A stretch of DNA of 64,000 nucleotides from Cystobacter fuscus DSM 2262 (GCF_000335475.2 NZ_ANAH02000016.1:1-64000), one strand, 5' to 3'. Shown: positions 44,598-53,957, counted from the stretch's first letter. Notes: a model not told the origin generated them from the letters alone. Numbers and translations are program-made.

Positions 44598-45505
44598 GCG
44601 CTGGTGGGCGGCGACGGGGGCGCGGGCTCCTGGTGGAACATCTTCGCCAGGAGCCGCTCCGTGGCGTCCGCGAGCGCGTCGCGAGACAGGCGTGTCTCCT
44701 CGCCGAAGAAGCGGGTGCCCACGTTGGCGTCGAGCACGTGGGTGGCCAGCAACGTGAAGGAGGCCTCCTCGTCGAAGGTCGTCTCGGCCGCCAGCACGCG
44801 CTTGCCCGGGTTGAGCCCCTCCTGGTCGAAGCGGCCCTCCCATCGCTCGCCCAGGGTGACGGAGAAGTACTGCACGGCCACGTTACCCGGACGGGACATG
44901 TGCGAGACGGCGACCACCGCGCGCAACTGGTCGCGCTCCTCCGGGGTCATCCGCTGCTTCCAGGCCTCGACGGTGGCGTGCATGGTCTCGAGCTGATCCC
45001 TCGCGGCGTCCTCGGCGTTGCGCAGCAGATCCGGCGCCTGGGCGCGAACATAGGCGGCGAGCGCCCCGGCGGAGACGCTTCCGCTCGAGAGCACCTGATC
45101 GATCTGCTCGCGCGCGGCGCCCAGGAGGCGCTGCTGGCGGGTGCGCTCCTCGGAGGAGAAGGCCCGCTGGGCCAGGCTGGCCTCGGTGTCGGTGACGAGC
45201 CGCCGCAGGGTGGTGAGTCGCTCGCGCGTGGCCTCGTCGAGCGCGCCGCGCGGGCCCGACAGCAGCGCGTAGAGGGCGAGGGGCAGGTGGGCGAGCGACT
45301 TGAACTCGTGGTAGCGCCGGGTGCGCGCGGGGCCCTCGTGGCGCTCGCCCCGCATGCGCAGGATGAGCAGGTCATCGATCTGGGCGATGACGGGGCCCAT
45401 CTCGGCGAGGACGGCATCCCGGCGCGCCGCGTAGGCGTCGCGGAAGGCCGTGTTGAGGGCGGCGAGTGGATCGGAGGGCGGCAGCGCGGCGGGCAGCTCG
45501 GACAT
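44594..45505 (-). CDS. Hypothetical helical protein
   Basis: The 303-residue protein is predicted from composition to be mostly helical (many Ala, Glu, Arg, Leu) with a conserved-looking C-terminus (GNVAVQYFSVTLGERWEGRFDQEGLNPGKRVLAAETTFDEEASFTLLATHVLDANVGTRFFG). No signal peptide, membrane helix or known domain was recognised. It shares a strand with the GNAT gene 9 bp upstream, so the two may be co-transcribed. Confidence 0.7.
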   Translation of the reverse strand: MSELPAALPPSDPLAALNTAFRDAYAARRDAVLAEMGPVIAQIDDLLILRMRGERHEGPARTRRYHEFKSLAHLPLALYALLSGPRGALDEATRERLTTLRRLVTDTEASLAQRAFSSEERTRQQRLLGAAREQIDQVLSSGSVSAGALAAYVRAQAPDLLRNAEDAARDQLETMHATVEAWKQRMTPEERDQLRAVVAVSHMSRPGNVAVQYFSVTLGERWEGRFDQEGLNPGKRVLAAETTFDEEASFTLLATHVLDANVGTRFFGEETRLSRDALADATERLLAKMFHQEPAPPSPPTSA

Positions 45506-45514
45506 CCTCGAAGC

Positions 45515-45976
45515 CTAACGTCCCCCTGGTCCGTTCCGCCGCGCCTCGTTCAGACTCCGCCGCATGTGGACATGCGGAATGTTCACCTCCACGAAAGGCT
45601 CGCCGTACACCTCGTAGCCGAGTGTCTCGTAGAAGCCCGCCACGTGGGCGCGCGCATGCAGGGTGACTTCCCGGAAGCCCCTCGCCACGAGCTCCTCCTC
45701 CAGGGCACGCACCAGCCGGGCACCCAGGCCGGTCCGCTGCCGCGCGGGCTCGATGGCCATCTGGAAGAGCCGGCCCGAGTGCTCGCTCTCCGGATGGAAG
45801 AGCACGCACCCGACGATCCGCCCCGCGTCCACGGCGACCAGGTGCAGGCTGTGCGCGTCGAAGGGGAATTTCACCGAGGCGCGATCGAAGCCGAGGGGGG
45901 CTCTCAGCACCTGGTAGCGCAGCTCCAACTCCTCCGGGTACAGCGGGTGCTCGGTATCGATGAAGGTCAGCTGCAC
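45515..45976 (-). CDS. GNAT-family N-acetyltransferase
   Basis: The 153-residue protein contains the acetyl-CoA motif RQRTGLGARLVRALEEEL and the C-terminal helix HVAGFYETLGYEVYGEPF. It resembles the ElaA-type single-domain acetyltransferases. The substrate is unknown. The start ATG 45976 leaves 51 bp to the map gene upstream on the same strand. Confidence 0.9.
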   Translation of the reverse strand: MQLTFIDTEHPLYPEELELRYQVLRAPLGFDRASVKFPFDAHSLHLVAVDAGRIVGCVLFHPESEHSGRLFQMAIEPARQRTGLGARLVRALEEELVARGFREVTLHARAHVAGFYETLGYEVYGEPFVEVNIPHVHMRRSLNEARRNGPGGR

Positions 45977-46027
45977 GCTCGCTCCTCGCGCGCCCGGGCT
46001 CTCGAGGGGTGGGCGCGGGGGCGGACC

Positions 46028-46801
46028 CTACAGCATCTCCCCGGCTGGGGGCGCGGGGGTGAGGATCTCGCAGCCCTCGCGCGTCACCAACACGGTGTGC
46101 TCGAACTGGGCCGACAGGCTCCCGTCCTCCGTGAGCACCGTCCACCCGTCCGGCAGCACCCGGATCTCCGGGCGCCCCAGGTTCACCATGGGCTCGATGG
46201 TGATGACCATGCCCGAGCGCAGCGTGATGCCCGTGCCGCGCCTACCCACGTGCGACACATGGGGCGGCAGGTGCATCTGGTGGCCGATGCCGTGTCCGCC
46301 GAACTCGCGCACCACGCTGCAGCCCTCCTGGCGGGCGAGCTCCTCGATGGCGGCGCCGATGTCCCCGAGCCGGGCCCCGTGGCGCACCACCGCCACGCCC
46401 GCGTCGCGGCACCGGCGCGCCACGTCCACCACATGACGCGCCTCCGCGGACACCTCGCCGATGAGGAACGTGGCCGAGGTGTCTCCGTGGAAGCCCCCCA
46501 GGCACGTGGTGACGTCCACGTTGACGATGTCCCCGGGCGCGAGCCGCTCGTCCGGGCGGGGGATGCCGTGGCAGACGACGTGGTTGCGGCTGGTGCAGAC
46601 CGCCGCCGGAAAGCCCTTGTAGCCGAGCTGGCTGGGGGTGCCGCCTCGCCTCGCCGTGTCCTCGCGCACCCAGGCGTCGATGTCCGCCGTCGAGATGCCC
46701 GGGGCGAGCCGGGCCGCGACATGCGCGAGCGTCCCGGCCGCGGCCCGTCCCGCGTGCCGCAGCCGCTCGATATCCATTCCCTTGAGCAGTGGAATTCCCA
46801 T
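46028..46801 (-). CDS. map: Methionine aminopeptidase type I
   Basis: The 257-residue enzyme removes the initiator Met. Metal ligands are visible: Asp in VNVDVTTCLGGFHGD and its second Asp, His in GHGIGHQMH, Glu in TIEPMV and Glu in FEHTVLVT. HGIPRPDERLAPGDI and YKGFPAAVCTSRNHVVCHG are family signatures. ATG 46801 is chosen because sequence upstream lacks conservation and overlaps the divergent promoter. It is divergent from a short LysR-like gene. Many myxobacteria carry more than one map gene; whether this one is the sole copy is unknown. Confidence 0.95.
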   Translation of the reverse strand: MGIPLLKGMDIERLRHAGRAAAGTLAHVAARLAPGISTADIDAWVREDTARRGGTPSQLGYKGFPAAVCTSRNHVVCHGIPRPDERLAPGDIVNVDVTTCLGGFHGDTSATFLIGEVSAEARHVVDVARRCRDAGVAVVRHGARLGDIGAAIEELARQEGCSVVREFGGHGIGHQMHLPPHVSHVGRRGTGITLRSGMVITIEPMVNLGRPEIRVLPDGWTVLTEDGSLSAQFEHTVLVTREGCEILTPAPPAGEML

Positions 46802-46889
46802 GGCGGGCAAGGTGGACCTGGGACGTCCGGGCGTCCAATGCTGTCTTGGCATTGGGACCGGAGTCCGGGAAGGCGCTAGACTCGGGGCC

Positions 46890-47171
46890 GTGAGCCTCAC
46901 GCACCTCCAGTCCTTCGTCGCGGTGGCCGAAGAGGGCCACGTGGGCCGCGCCGCGCGCCGGCTGCACCTGTCCCAGCCCCCACTCAGCCGTCACATCCTG
47001 TCGCTCGAGGACGAGCTGGGAACGCCGCTCTTCGAGCGCACGCCGCGCGGCATGCGGCTGCTGCCCGCGGGCACGGCCTTCCTCGCCCACGCCCGCCGCA
47101 TCCTCGCCGAGGTGGACGCCGCGGTGCTCACCGTGCGCAAGGCCGCGGTGGACGTGCCCGAAACGAACTGA
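46890..47171 (+). CDS. LysR-type DNA-binding domain only, effector domain missing
   Basis: GTG 46890 opens VSLTHLQSFVAVAEEGHVGRAARRLHLSQPPLSRHILSLEDELGTPLFER, the complete LysR winged helix-turn-helix and its dimerisation helix, but the frame ends after 93 residues. The 200-residue ligand domain is absent and is not found downstream in another frame. It may be a truncated gene or a short regulator acting as a dimerisation-only repressor. It is divergent from map. Confidence 0.75.
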   Translation: MSLTHLQSFVAVAEEGHVGRAARRLHLSQPPLSRHILSLEDELGTPLFERTPRGMRLLPAGTAFLAHARRILAEVDAAVLTVRKAAVDVPETN

Positions 47172-47308
47172 AGGCCCCGCGCACGACGCGGTGCAGCGCG
47201 GCCGGGTGCCCGCCCCCCGGCATGCCGGCCCCCGGTGTTTCGGCGGAGAAGACCTTGGAAGTGTGGCCGCTCGGGCTTACTCTAGAAATAGAGTCCACCG
47301 GAGCGCAC

Positions 47309-48352
47309 ATGGCCGATTCCTCCCAACTCGATCTCTTCACCGGGGCGCCCAGCCCCACTCCCGCCAAGGGACGGCGGCGCGGGCAGGGCGAGCCCATGGG
47401 TCCCGCCGAGCAGCCCGACGACGTCCGGGCCCTGGGCGAGCGTCTTCCCCCGGCGCTCTACCTGGGCACTTCCTCGTGGACGTTTCCCGGGTGGAAGGGG
47501 CTCGTCTACGACCGGGAGGCCACGCCGGCGCGGCTGTCGCGCGAGGGGCTCGCCGCGTACGCCCAGCACCCCGTCCTGCGCACCGTGGGGGTGGACCGGA
47601 CCTTCTACGCGCCCATCCCCGCCGCCACCTTCGCCGAGTACGCCGCCCAGGTGCCTCCGGGCTTCCGCTTCCTCGTGAAGGCCCACGAGGCCTGTACGCT
47701 CGCGCGCTGGCCGGTGCATGCGCGCTATGGCGACGTCCGAGGTCAGCCCAATGCCCGCTTCCTCGATGCCGCCTACGCGGCCGACCTCGTCGTGGGGCCG
47801 TGTGTCGAGGGCCTGGGGGAGAAGGCCGGTCCCATCGTCTTCCAGCTCCCGCCGCAAGACGTCCAGGAGTTCGGTGGCGTGGGCCCCTTCATGGAGCGGC
47901 TGCACACCTTCCTCGCCGCGCTCCCGCGGGGTCCGCTGTACGCCGTCGAGGTCCGCAACGAGGCCCTGATGACGGAGGCCCTGGGCCAACTGCTCGCCGA
48001 CGCGGGGGCCTGTCCCGTGCTCGCCGTGTGGAAGAACCTGCCGCCCGTCGAGCGGCAGACCGTCCGCCTGCGCGCCTTGCAGGCACCCGCGCTCGTGGTG
48101 CGCTGGATGCTCCCGCCGAACCTGGACTACGAGGAGGCTCGCAAGCGCTACTTCCCCTTCGATCGGCTCGTGGACGAGGACTCGCGCACCCGCGAGGGCA
48201 TCGCCCGCGTCGCCACCGCCGCGCTGAACCTGGGCCGGCCCGTCTTCGCCACCCTCAACAACAAGGCCGAGGGCAGTGCCCCCCTGTCCGCCATCCACCT
48301 GGCGCGCAGCGTCATCTCACGCACCGCGTCCAGTTCCGCCGTGACGCCGTGA
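47309..48352 (+). CDS. DUF72-family TIM-barrel protein
   Basis: The 347-residue protein has the typical start LPPALYLGTSSWTFPGWKGLVYDR, VDRTFYAPIPAATFAEYAAQVPPGFRFLVKAHE and the later YAVEVRNE, all standard for DUF72 (YecE-like). The N-terminal 45 residues are a basic, disordered leader. ATG 47309 is chosen; an earlier ATG at 47222 would add unconserved sequence. The family's activity is unknown. Confidence 0.9.
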   Translation: MADSSQLDLFTGAPSPTPAKGRRRGQGEPMGPAEQPDDVRALGERLPPALYLGTSSWTFPGWKGLVYDREATPARLSREGLAAYAQHPVLRTVGVDRTFYAPIPAATFAEYAAQVPPGFRFLVKAHEACTLARWPVHARYGDVRGQPNARFLDAAYAADLVVGPCVEGLGEKAGPIVFQLPPQDVQEFGGVGPFMERLHTFLAALPRGPLYAVEVRNEALMTEALGQLLADAGACPVLAVWKNLPPVERQTVRLRALQAPALVVRWMLPPNLDYEEARKRYFPFDRLVDEDSRTREGIARVATAALNLGRPVFATLNNKAEGSAPLSAIHLARSVISRTASSSAVTP

Positions 48353-48438
48353 GTCCCTCCGTGTGTGGAAGGGAGTAGGACAGTGTGTGCGACTGAAGGG
48401 GCGTGGAGCATGGCACGTGGCTTGCTGAGGGGGAGGGT

Positions 48439-48687
48439 ATGAGATCGGTCCTTGTTGCGGCTTTGGTGGCACGCATGGCAGCGGCCGGTGGTGCGGGTCC
48501 CGGCGTCGAAGAGCAGGCGCAAATCGTGCCAGCGGGTGATACCTGGGAAGACGTGCGTAAACATTTCTCCGCCCTGCGCAACGAAGTCTCCACCTTGGAG
48601 GCCGAGTTCCAGGCGGCCCGGGAGCAGCGACGCCTGGACGCGGTGCGTCGCCATGAAGAGGCTGACCGCGTGCGTCGTGGCCAGTAG
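48439..48687 (+). CDS. Small hypothetical protein
   Basis: The 82-residue frame starts [20 protein letters not shown] and has a helical, charged C-terminus ([35 protein letters not shown]) typical of a coiled coil. The N-terminus could be a weak signal sequence. It overlaps the start of the Smr gene by 35 bp. No family was recognised. Confidence 0.4.
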   Translation: MRSVLVAALVARMAAAGGAGPGVEEQAQIVPAGDTWEDVRKHFSALRNEVSTLEAEFQAAREQRRLDAVRRHEEADRVRRGQ

Positions 48688-48994
48688 TGAGGGGGACGAG
48701 GACGCCGGGTTCGATCCCGAGGCGCCGGTGGCGCTGCCGTTGGATGGGAACCTGGATCTGCATCCGTTCCACCCCCGGGACGTGAAGGACGTCGTCACCG
48801 AGTATCTCTGGGCGTGCCGTGAAGCCGGGGTGCTCGACATCCGCATCATCCACGGCAAGGGCACGGGCGCGTTGAGGCGCACCGTCCAGTCACTTCTCCC
48901 CAAGCTTCCCGAAGTGGAGTCCTTCCGGTCCGCGACCGAGGCCGATGGCGGCTGGGGCGCGACCTGGGTGCGGCTCAAGCCCCGGGAGTCCTAG
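48653..48994 (+). CDS. Smr-domain protein
   Basis: The 113-residue product has [19 protein letters not shown]...[22 protein letters not shown], the Smr (small MutS-related) core with the LDLH and HGKG motifs, followed by [12 protein letters not shown]. Stand-alone Smr domains are nucleases acting on nucleic acids, RNA in recently studied cases. The start is uncertain: ATG 48653 or a later GTG. It converges on the ferredoxin gene, 3 bp apart. Confidence 0.85.
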   Translation: MKRLTACVVASSEGDEDAGFDPEAPVALPLDGNLDLHPFHPRDVKDVVTEYLWACREAGVLDIRIIHGKGTGALRRTVQSLLPKLPEVESFRSATEADGGWGATWVRLKPRES

Positions 48995-48997
48995 GCC

Positions 48998-49318
48998 CTA
49001 GTGCGTCTTGGGATGGTCCTCCGGAAGAAGTTTCAGGACCTGCCGGTAGAAATCTTCCCGCTCGTGGAGGGGATCCACCGCGTAGCAACCGCCCGGCGAG
49101 CCCTCGGGCCCCGGTGGCACCACGGCCATCACCCGAGCCTTGGGGCAGATGTCCATGCAGCTCACCTTGAGCACCTTCACCTCGTCGCCATGGCCTTCCG
49201 CTTCCAGCCGGCGCTCCAGCCACTTCCTCAAGTCCAGGTTCTTGTTGCCCGAGCACTTCTTGCACACGAGCACGAAGCCGGACTTCCAGGGCGGGCGCAC
49301 GGGACGGGCGTCGGACAT
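48998..49318 (-). CDS. Thioredoxin-like [2Fe-2S] ferredoxin
   Basis: The 106-residue protein has Cys pairs in LVCKKCSGNKNLDLRKWL and SCMDICPKARVM, the arrangement of thioredoxin-fold [2Fe-2S] ferredoxins. ATG 49318 begins MSDARPVRPPWK; the frame runs further upstream without homology. It would carry electrons in the cytosol; a partner is not evident. Confidence 0.8.
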   Translation of the reverse strand: MSDARPVRPPWKSGFVLVCKKCSGNKNLDLRKWLERRLEAEGHGDEVKVLKVSCMDICPKARVMAVVPPGPEGSPGGCYAVDPLHEREDFYRQVLKLLPEDHPKTH

Positions 49319-49398
49319 GAAGGCAGGGTAACGACCGGCCTTCGCTTTGGCTCGTACACGGCATGTGGCCCCCTCGGAAGGCAGGGGGCCGGGCGGCC

Positions 49399-52110
49399 TC
49401 AGGACAGCCAGAAGTAGGCGGAGGCGATGAGGGAGCGCTTCTCGGTGACCTTGGCCTTGTTGGCGAGGTCCGCGATCTGCCGATCCTTGGCCGCGTAGCG
49501 CTTCTCCTCCTCGTTGCGCAGCGAGGCGAGCTTCTTGCGGTACTCGCGCTCGAGCCGCTCCGCATGGGCGCGCACCTTCATGCGCTCGGCGGGCTCCTCC
49601 TGGGAGCACACGTGGCGGCGCGCCTCCTGCCAGGCCTCGCGCGCGCGCTCCACCGCCTCGCGCGACTCCAGCAGACAGTCCTCGGCGAAGCGGTCGGCGC
49701 GCTCGCGCGCCAGATCCAACTCCAGGGCATTGCGGCGCTCGGCGGCGCGCAGCACCTCGTCCTTGGCGGCCATGAGCGCCTGCTCCTGCATGAGCGTCAC
49801 GGACACGGGGGGCGGCTGGCGGCGGCGCTCCTCCTTGCCCACCAGCTTCATGAAGTGCTCGCCGTCCTCGAGCGGCAGGGCGCGGAAGCTCTTGCCGTCG
49901 CGCTCGAGCACCAGCACCAGGTGGAGCATGCGCTCCTCGGCCTTGAGGCCCGTCGTCTCGCACTTGTAGACGAACCACCAGCCCTCGCTGCCCGCCAGGC
50001 GCGCGAGCCGCGCGGGCAGGCCGGCCGCGTTGAGCTGCAGGTAGTTGATGGCGTCGTGCGTCCTGTCGCGCACGGCGTAGGCGGCCTTGGCCACCTGGAG
50101 CCGGCCCGAGGCGTGGCTGCCCAGCACCGAGCCCGTCAGCGCGCGCGCGCCCTGCTGGCGCTTCTCCAGCGCCTCCTTCGTCTGCGCGCCCGCCATGCGC
50201 AGCCGCCGCCGCACGTCCCCGTCGAAGCGCTCCATCAGCACCGAGCGCGCTTCCGTCATGCGCTCGCTGATGCGGCCCTCCATGTCCGAGCGCAGCTTGT
50301 CGAACGCCGCGTTGATGTCGTCCGGGTGGCGGCAGGACTGGTAGATGTCGAGGATGCGCCGCTCGAAGTCCACGCCGCTCTCCAGCGCGCCGAGGATTTC
50401 ATCCGATGCGCCGAACACGCCGTCGAAGAGGTTCAACTTCTTCTCGAGCAATTCGTACAGCCGCGCGTCCGCGGCGTTGCGCCGGTTGAGGAAGTTGATG
50501 ACGAGCACGTCGCGCTGCTGGCCATAGCGGTGGCAGCGGCCGATGCGCTGCTCCACGCGCTGCGGGTTCCACGGCAAGTCGTAGTTCACCACCAGGTTGC
50601 AGAACTGGAGGTTGAGGCCCTCGGCGCCCGCCTCGGTGCAGATGAGGATCTGCGTCTTGTCGCGGAACTCGTTCACCAGCGCGCGGCGCTCCTCGGGGCC
50701 GCCGCCCGAGTCGCCCGAGAGCAGGGAGATCTTCCCCTCGTAGCCGTTCTGCGACAGCAGGGTGCACAGGTACTGCTGGGTGCGCTTGGACTCGGTGAAG
50801 ATGAGCGCCTTCTCCGGCCAGCCCTGGCCCTTCATCACCTTGAAGGTGCGCTCCATCGCGCGCAGCAGCGCCTCGCCCTTGGCGTTGACCTTGATGGAGT
50901 CGGCGAGGTCCGCGTACTGCTTGAGCTCCCACATCTCGTTCTCGAGCGTGCGGATGCTCACGGGCTTGCTGGAGGAGTCCTCCATCCACTCCTCGCCCTC
51001 CTCGGCGAACTGCCTGGCTTCCTCGGGCTCGAAGAAGCCCAGGGCGCGCTGGCCCAGGCGTGCCGCCTCCAGGCGCTTGATGAGGTTCTCCGAGAGCCGG
51101 CGCAGGGTGGGGGCGATGGCGTAGGTGGAGGAGGCCAGGAGCTTGCGGTAGCAGAGCGTGAGCAACGTCTTCTTGCCCGGCTCGATGGCGGCCACCTCGG
51201 AGCGCCGCAGGTACTCGCTCACCTTCTCGTAGAGATCATGCTCCTCGGGCGAGGGCGCGAAGTCCTCCACGATGGAGCGGCGGTTGGTGTAGCGCACGTA
51301 CTCGCGCACCTGGCGGCGCAGCGTGCGCTGCACCACGGGAGCGAGCCGCTCCTTGAGCTCGGTGGCGACGTCGCCGGGCAGTCCGCCCGTCTCGCCCTCC
51401 AGCCGGTAGCGGCTGCGGAAGGCGTGCTCGGGGCCGAGGATCTGCTCGTCCAGGAGCGTGACGAGGCCGAACAGCTCCATCAAGTCGTTCTGCAGGGGCG
51501 TGGCGGTGAGCAGCAGCTTGGGGCGGCCCTGGAGGGCGGCGCGCAGGGCCTGGCCCGTCTTGTGTCCGGCCTTGTAGGCGTTGCGCAGCCGGTGGGCCTC
51601 GTCGATGACGACCACGTCCCAGGGGATCTCCGCCACGAGCGAGGCCTTGTTGGCGGCGAACGGGTGCGAGCAGATGACGGGGAAGGGCTGATCGAAGCAG
51701 TTGCCCGTGGCGCGCACGGTGCGCCCGTCCACCATGACGGACTCGAGGTCGAACTTCTCGCGCAGCTCGCTGTTCCACTGCGCGCGCAGCACGGCCGGGG
51801 CGAGGATGAGGATGCGCGTCTTGCCCTCGGCCATGAGCTGGGCGAGCACCATGCCGGCCTCGATCGTCTTGCCGAGGCCCACCTCGTCCGCGAGCATGCA
51901 GCCGCCGCGCGAGAGCGAGTCCAGGGCGAAGCACGCGGCCTCGAGCTGGTGCGGGTTCAAGTCCACGCGCGCCTCGGCCAGCGCCCCGGCGAGCCGTTCG
52001 CGCGAGTCCGAGCTCTTGATGGTGAGCTCCTCCGCGAGCAACCGCTCGTGGAAGGGCGTCAACGCCTGCGCCTGCCCGGCTTCCGTGGAGAGCGCCTCCT
52101 CCGAAGCCAT
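49399..52110 (-). CDS. SNF2/RapA-like DEAD/DEAH helicase
   Basis: The 903-residue protein has the helicase motifs in order: Q-like NPHQLEAACFAL, Walker A DEVGLGKT (75-82), DEAH at 170-173, TATPLQN, then the C-terminal half with SLLSGDSGGG, LICTEAGAEGLNLQFCNLVVNYDLPWNPQRVEQRIGRCHRYGQ. The last 200 residues are a charged coiled coil (LEREYRKKLASLRNEEEKR). It is related to RapA and to helicases of the SNF2-N/HepA group. Start ATG 52110 is the best match; ATG 52248 would add about 46 unconserved residues. Confidence 0.93.
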   Translation of the reverse strand: MASEEALSTEAGQAQALTPFHERLLAEELTIKSSDSRERLAGALAEARVDLNPHQLEAACFALDSLSRGGCMLADEVGLGKTIEAGMVLAQLMAEGKTRILILAPAVLRAQWNSELREKFDLESVMVDGRTVRATGNCFDQPFPVICSHPFAANKASLVAEIPWDVVVIDEAHRLRNAYKAGHKTGQALRAALQGRPKLLLTATPLQNDLMELFGLVTLLDEQILGPEHAFRSRYRLEGETGGLPGDVATELKERLAPVVQRTLRRQVREYVRYTNRRSIVEDFAPSPEEHDLYEKVSEYLRRSEVAAIEPGKKTLLTLCYRKLLASSTYAIAPTLRRLSENLIKRLEAARLGQRALGFFEPEEARQFAEEGEEWMEDSSSKPVSIRTLENEMWELKQYADLADSIKVNAKGEALLRAMERTFKVMKGQGWPEKALIFTESKRTQQYLCTLLSQNGYEGKISLLSGDSGGGPEERRALVNEFRDKTQILICTEAGAEGLNLQFCNLVVNYDLPWNPQRVEQRIGRCHRYGQQRDVLVINFLNRRNAADARLYELLEKKLNLFDGVFGASDEILGALESGVDFERRILDIYQSCRHPDDINAAFDKLRSDMEGRISERMTEARSVLMERFDGDVRRRLRMAGAQTKEALEKRQQGARALTGSVLGSHASGRLQVAKAAYAVRDRTHDAINYLQLNAAGLPARLARLAGSEGWWFVYKCETTGLKAEERMLHLVLVLERDGKSFRALPLEDGEHFMKLVGKEERRRQPPPVSVTLMQEQALMAAKDEVLRAAERRNALELDLARERADRFAEDCLLESREAVERAREAWQEARRHVCSQEEPAERMKVRAHAERLEREYRKKLASLRNEEEKRYAAKDRQIADLANKAKVTEKRSLIASAYFWLS

Positions 52111-52678
52111 CACCGCCGCCGCATCCGCCACCACCCGCAACTCCCTGAATTCCCTCGCCTCCGCCAAGCGCCTGTCTCCGTCCGTGTCGTGCGTCGCTAC
52201 ACAGGCGTGTAGCACGATTGGGCGGCCATTTTGGGGAGCGAAACGCATCTGTAAAGGGGGTCTTCGCGGGGGCCCAGAATTCGGCCCCGGCGGGCTTGGC
52301 ACGGTTTTTTTTCGGGAGTGTCGGGTGGAAGGGACGCGCGGCGCGAGAATCCGCTTGACGGCGGGTACGGGCCGGGCCCCTTTTCCTCGAGGCTCATCGG
52401 GATTTCGGAGCAGACGTTCCGCCCGCATGGGCCACGGGCTCCACCGCGAGGGCTGCCAGCGCTCGAGCTGTTGTCACGCTCGCGGCGCACCGCGACGGGC
52501 GGGTGGATTGTTCCTCTCACCGAGACACCTCTCGATCTCGAAAGCTCCAAAGACAGTAGGCCCCGGATGCTCATTCACGCCCGGGAGTCCAGTTCCACTT
52601 CCGGGCATTCTGACCCATCGGGTCTGGACAGCGGTCCTACATCGCGAGTAGGAGGAGTCGCTCTTGGGAGGCATGGAC
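52111..52678. other. Gap with immunity-gene remnant and duplicated leader
   Basis: The left part should hold the SNF2 gene promoter. 52465-52542 is a DUF5953-like gene remnant. From about 52553 the sequence is a copy of the leader of the second pseudokinase gene (55768-55892), including the hairpin GCCCGG (52579-52584) with CCGGGC (52601-52606). Nothing else was recognised. Confidence 0.6.
52465..52542 (+). pseudogene. DUF5953-like immunity-gene remnant
   Basis: In the plus-strand frame this encodes ELLSRSRRTATGGWIVPLTE followed by TPLDLE. It matches the C-terminal LLSRSRRTASGGWVVQLTDA of the intact protein at 32100-32864, with TPLDL/APLDL continuing the match. No start, no further domain and no toxin is attached. 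Confidence 0.6.
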
Positions 52679-53410
52679 ATGAGCGACACGCCAGAGTGGA
52701 AGGGACGTCGTCTGGGCTCGTATCAGTTGGGTGAGCGGTTCCCGGATATCCCAGAGGACGAAGGGCGCCTCTATGCGGCGCACCATGTCGACACGGGGGA
52801 GCCCGCGCTGATCCTGATGCCGGGCTCCGGCGACGACTGGCGCACGTCCATCCCTTGGTGTGCGGAGACCACGAGGCTCACCGACCCGGACGCCCTGGTT
52901 CTTCACCCCAAGCGCGCGGAGGGGGCGAAGCCGCCGAGGTTCCACGCGCTGACCCTGGGCTTCATCCGCCTCGCGGGCTCCCTGGCGCAACTCGATGAGC
53001 GGGCGGATGTGCGGGCCCACTTCATGCGTGAGCCACGGCCCATCCGTTCACGGCACCGGGTCACGCGCTGGGGACTCGCGGGCGTGGCTCTGGCGATGGG
53101 ACTCGCCTTCCTGCTCTGGCCGCGCACGTCCGCGCCTCCGGAGATGCGCGCCTCACCCGACGACGCTCCCGTCCTCGTGAATCGACCGGGCCTTTCTTTT
53201 CCAGCCATCGCCTATCCGATGCCGGAGAAACCCTTGAAGGAGCAGGCCAGGCCCCCCTGCATGCCCGAAACGGAAGTGGAGATCAGGGGAGGCTGCTGGA
53301 TGCGCCATCACCGTGATGCCCCCTGCCCACCGGGAACGGCTGAGTACCAAGGTGGGTGCTACGTGGCGGTCAAGAAGCCGGACCCTAAGCCCACCTCCAT
53401 CCAGCCCTGA
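52679..53410 (+). CDS. Pseudokinase-like membrane protein, paralog A
   Basis: The 243-residue protein begins SDTPEWKGRRLGSYQLGERFPDIPEDEGRLYAAHHVDTGEPALILMP, which mirrors the N-lobe of myxobacterial Ser/Thr kinases (LGxYxLxxxxGxGGxGxVYxAxH) but has lost the glycine loop and the catalytic lobe. A single membrane helix (WGLAGVALAMGLAFLLW) follows at about 127-145, then a cysteine-rich outer part (CMPETEVEIRGGCWMRH, PCPPGTAEYQGGCYV) like that of kinase C-termini. It is probably a sensor or decoy derived from a kinase gene. ATG 52679 was fixed by comparison with paralog B, which has the same length. Confidence 0.7.
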   Translation: MSDTPEWKGRRLGSYQLGERFPDIPEDEGRLYAAHHVDTGEPALILMPGSGDDWRTSIPWCAETTRLTDPDALVLHPKRAEGAKPPRFHALTLGFIRLAGSLAQLDERADVRAHFMREPRPIRSRHRVTRWGLAGVALAMGLAFLLWPRTSAPPEMRASPDDAPVLVNRPGLSFPAIAYPMPEKPLKEQARPPCMPETEVEIRGGCWMRHHRDAPCPPGTAEYQGGCYVAVKKPDPKPTSIQP

Positions 53411-53473
53411 GCGCACGTTCCTGGCGGGCGGTTGTCGGCTATACGGAACACAGGACAACGCTGGAGACAGGCC

Positions 53474-53848
53474 ATGCTGAATGGAAGCGTCATCGGGCTC
53501 GCGGAAGCACTGGAGCAGATCACGGAGTACTGGACGCCGCGCATCATCGGGCGAGTCAATGACCAGTACATCAAGGTCGCCAAGCTGAAGGGTGAGCTGG
53601 TCTGGCACGACCACGCCGACGAAGACGAGATGTTTTTCGTCATCTACGGCAAGCTGACGATCCAGTTCGAGGATCGCGACGTGCACCTCTCGCCCGGCCA
53701 GTTCTGTGTGGTGCCGAAGAAGACCAGGCACAATCCCGTAGCCACCGAAGAATGCGGCATCATGCTGATCGAGACCGTCACCACCCAGCACACGGGCGAC
53801 CTGATCGTGCCGCAAACCGTTCCGCTGGAAAAGCAGATGGGCTCATAG
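53474..53848 (+). CDS. Cupin-domain protein
   Basis: This 124-residue single cupin has the metal motif WHDHADEDEMFFVIYGKLTIQ (two His and a Glu) and PGQFCVVPKKTRHNP (third His). The first metal motif extends HxHx3-4Ex6G, the standard cupin pattern. Likely a small cytosolic enzyme or ligand-binding protein; no substrate is indicated. ATG 53474 follows GGAGACAG. Confidence 0.88.
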   Translation: MLNGSVIGLAEALEQITEYWTPRIIGRVNDQYIKVAKLKGELVWHDHADEDEMFFVIYGKLTIQFEDRDVHLSPGQFCVVPKKTRHNPVATEECGIMLIETVTTQHTGDLIVPQTVPLEKQMGS

Positions 53849-53957
53849 GACGGATATCGTGGAGGGCGTGAACCCCTTGTGAGGACATGCCAGTCCATTC
53901 GACGCCGTGGTGGGTATCAACTCCCTTGTACTACCCACACATCGCGGAGGCTACCCG

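Noticed and set aside
49363-52212. 949-codon open frame on the plus strand opposite the SNF2 gene
   Set aside because: It is the mirror image of a GC-rich gene with clear helicase motifs; its translation is Ala/Arg/Leu/Glu/His-rich low complexity without any domain.
52290-52320. Sigma-54-like promoter (TTGGCAC followed by a T run)
   Set aside because: The GC of the -12 element is missing; only the -24 half matches.
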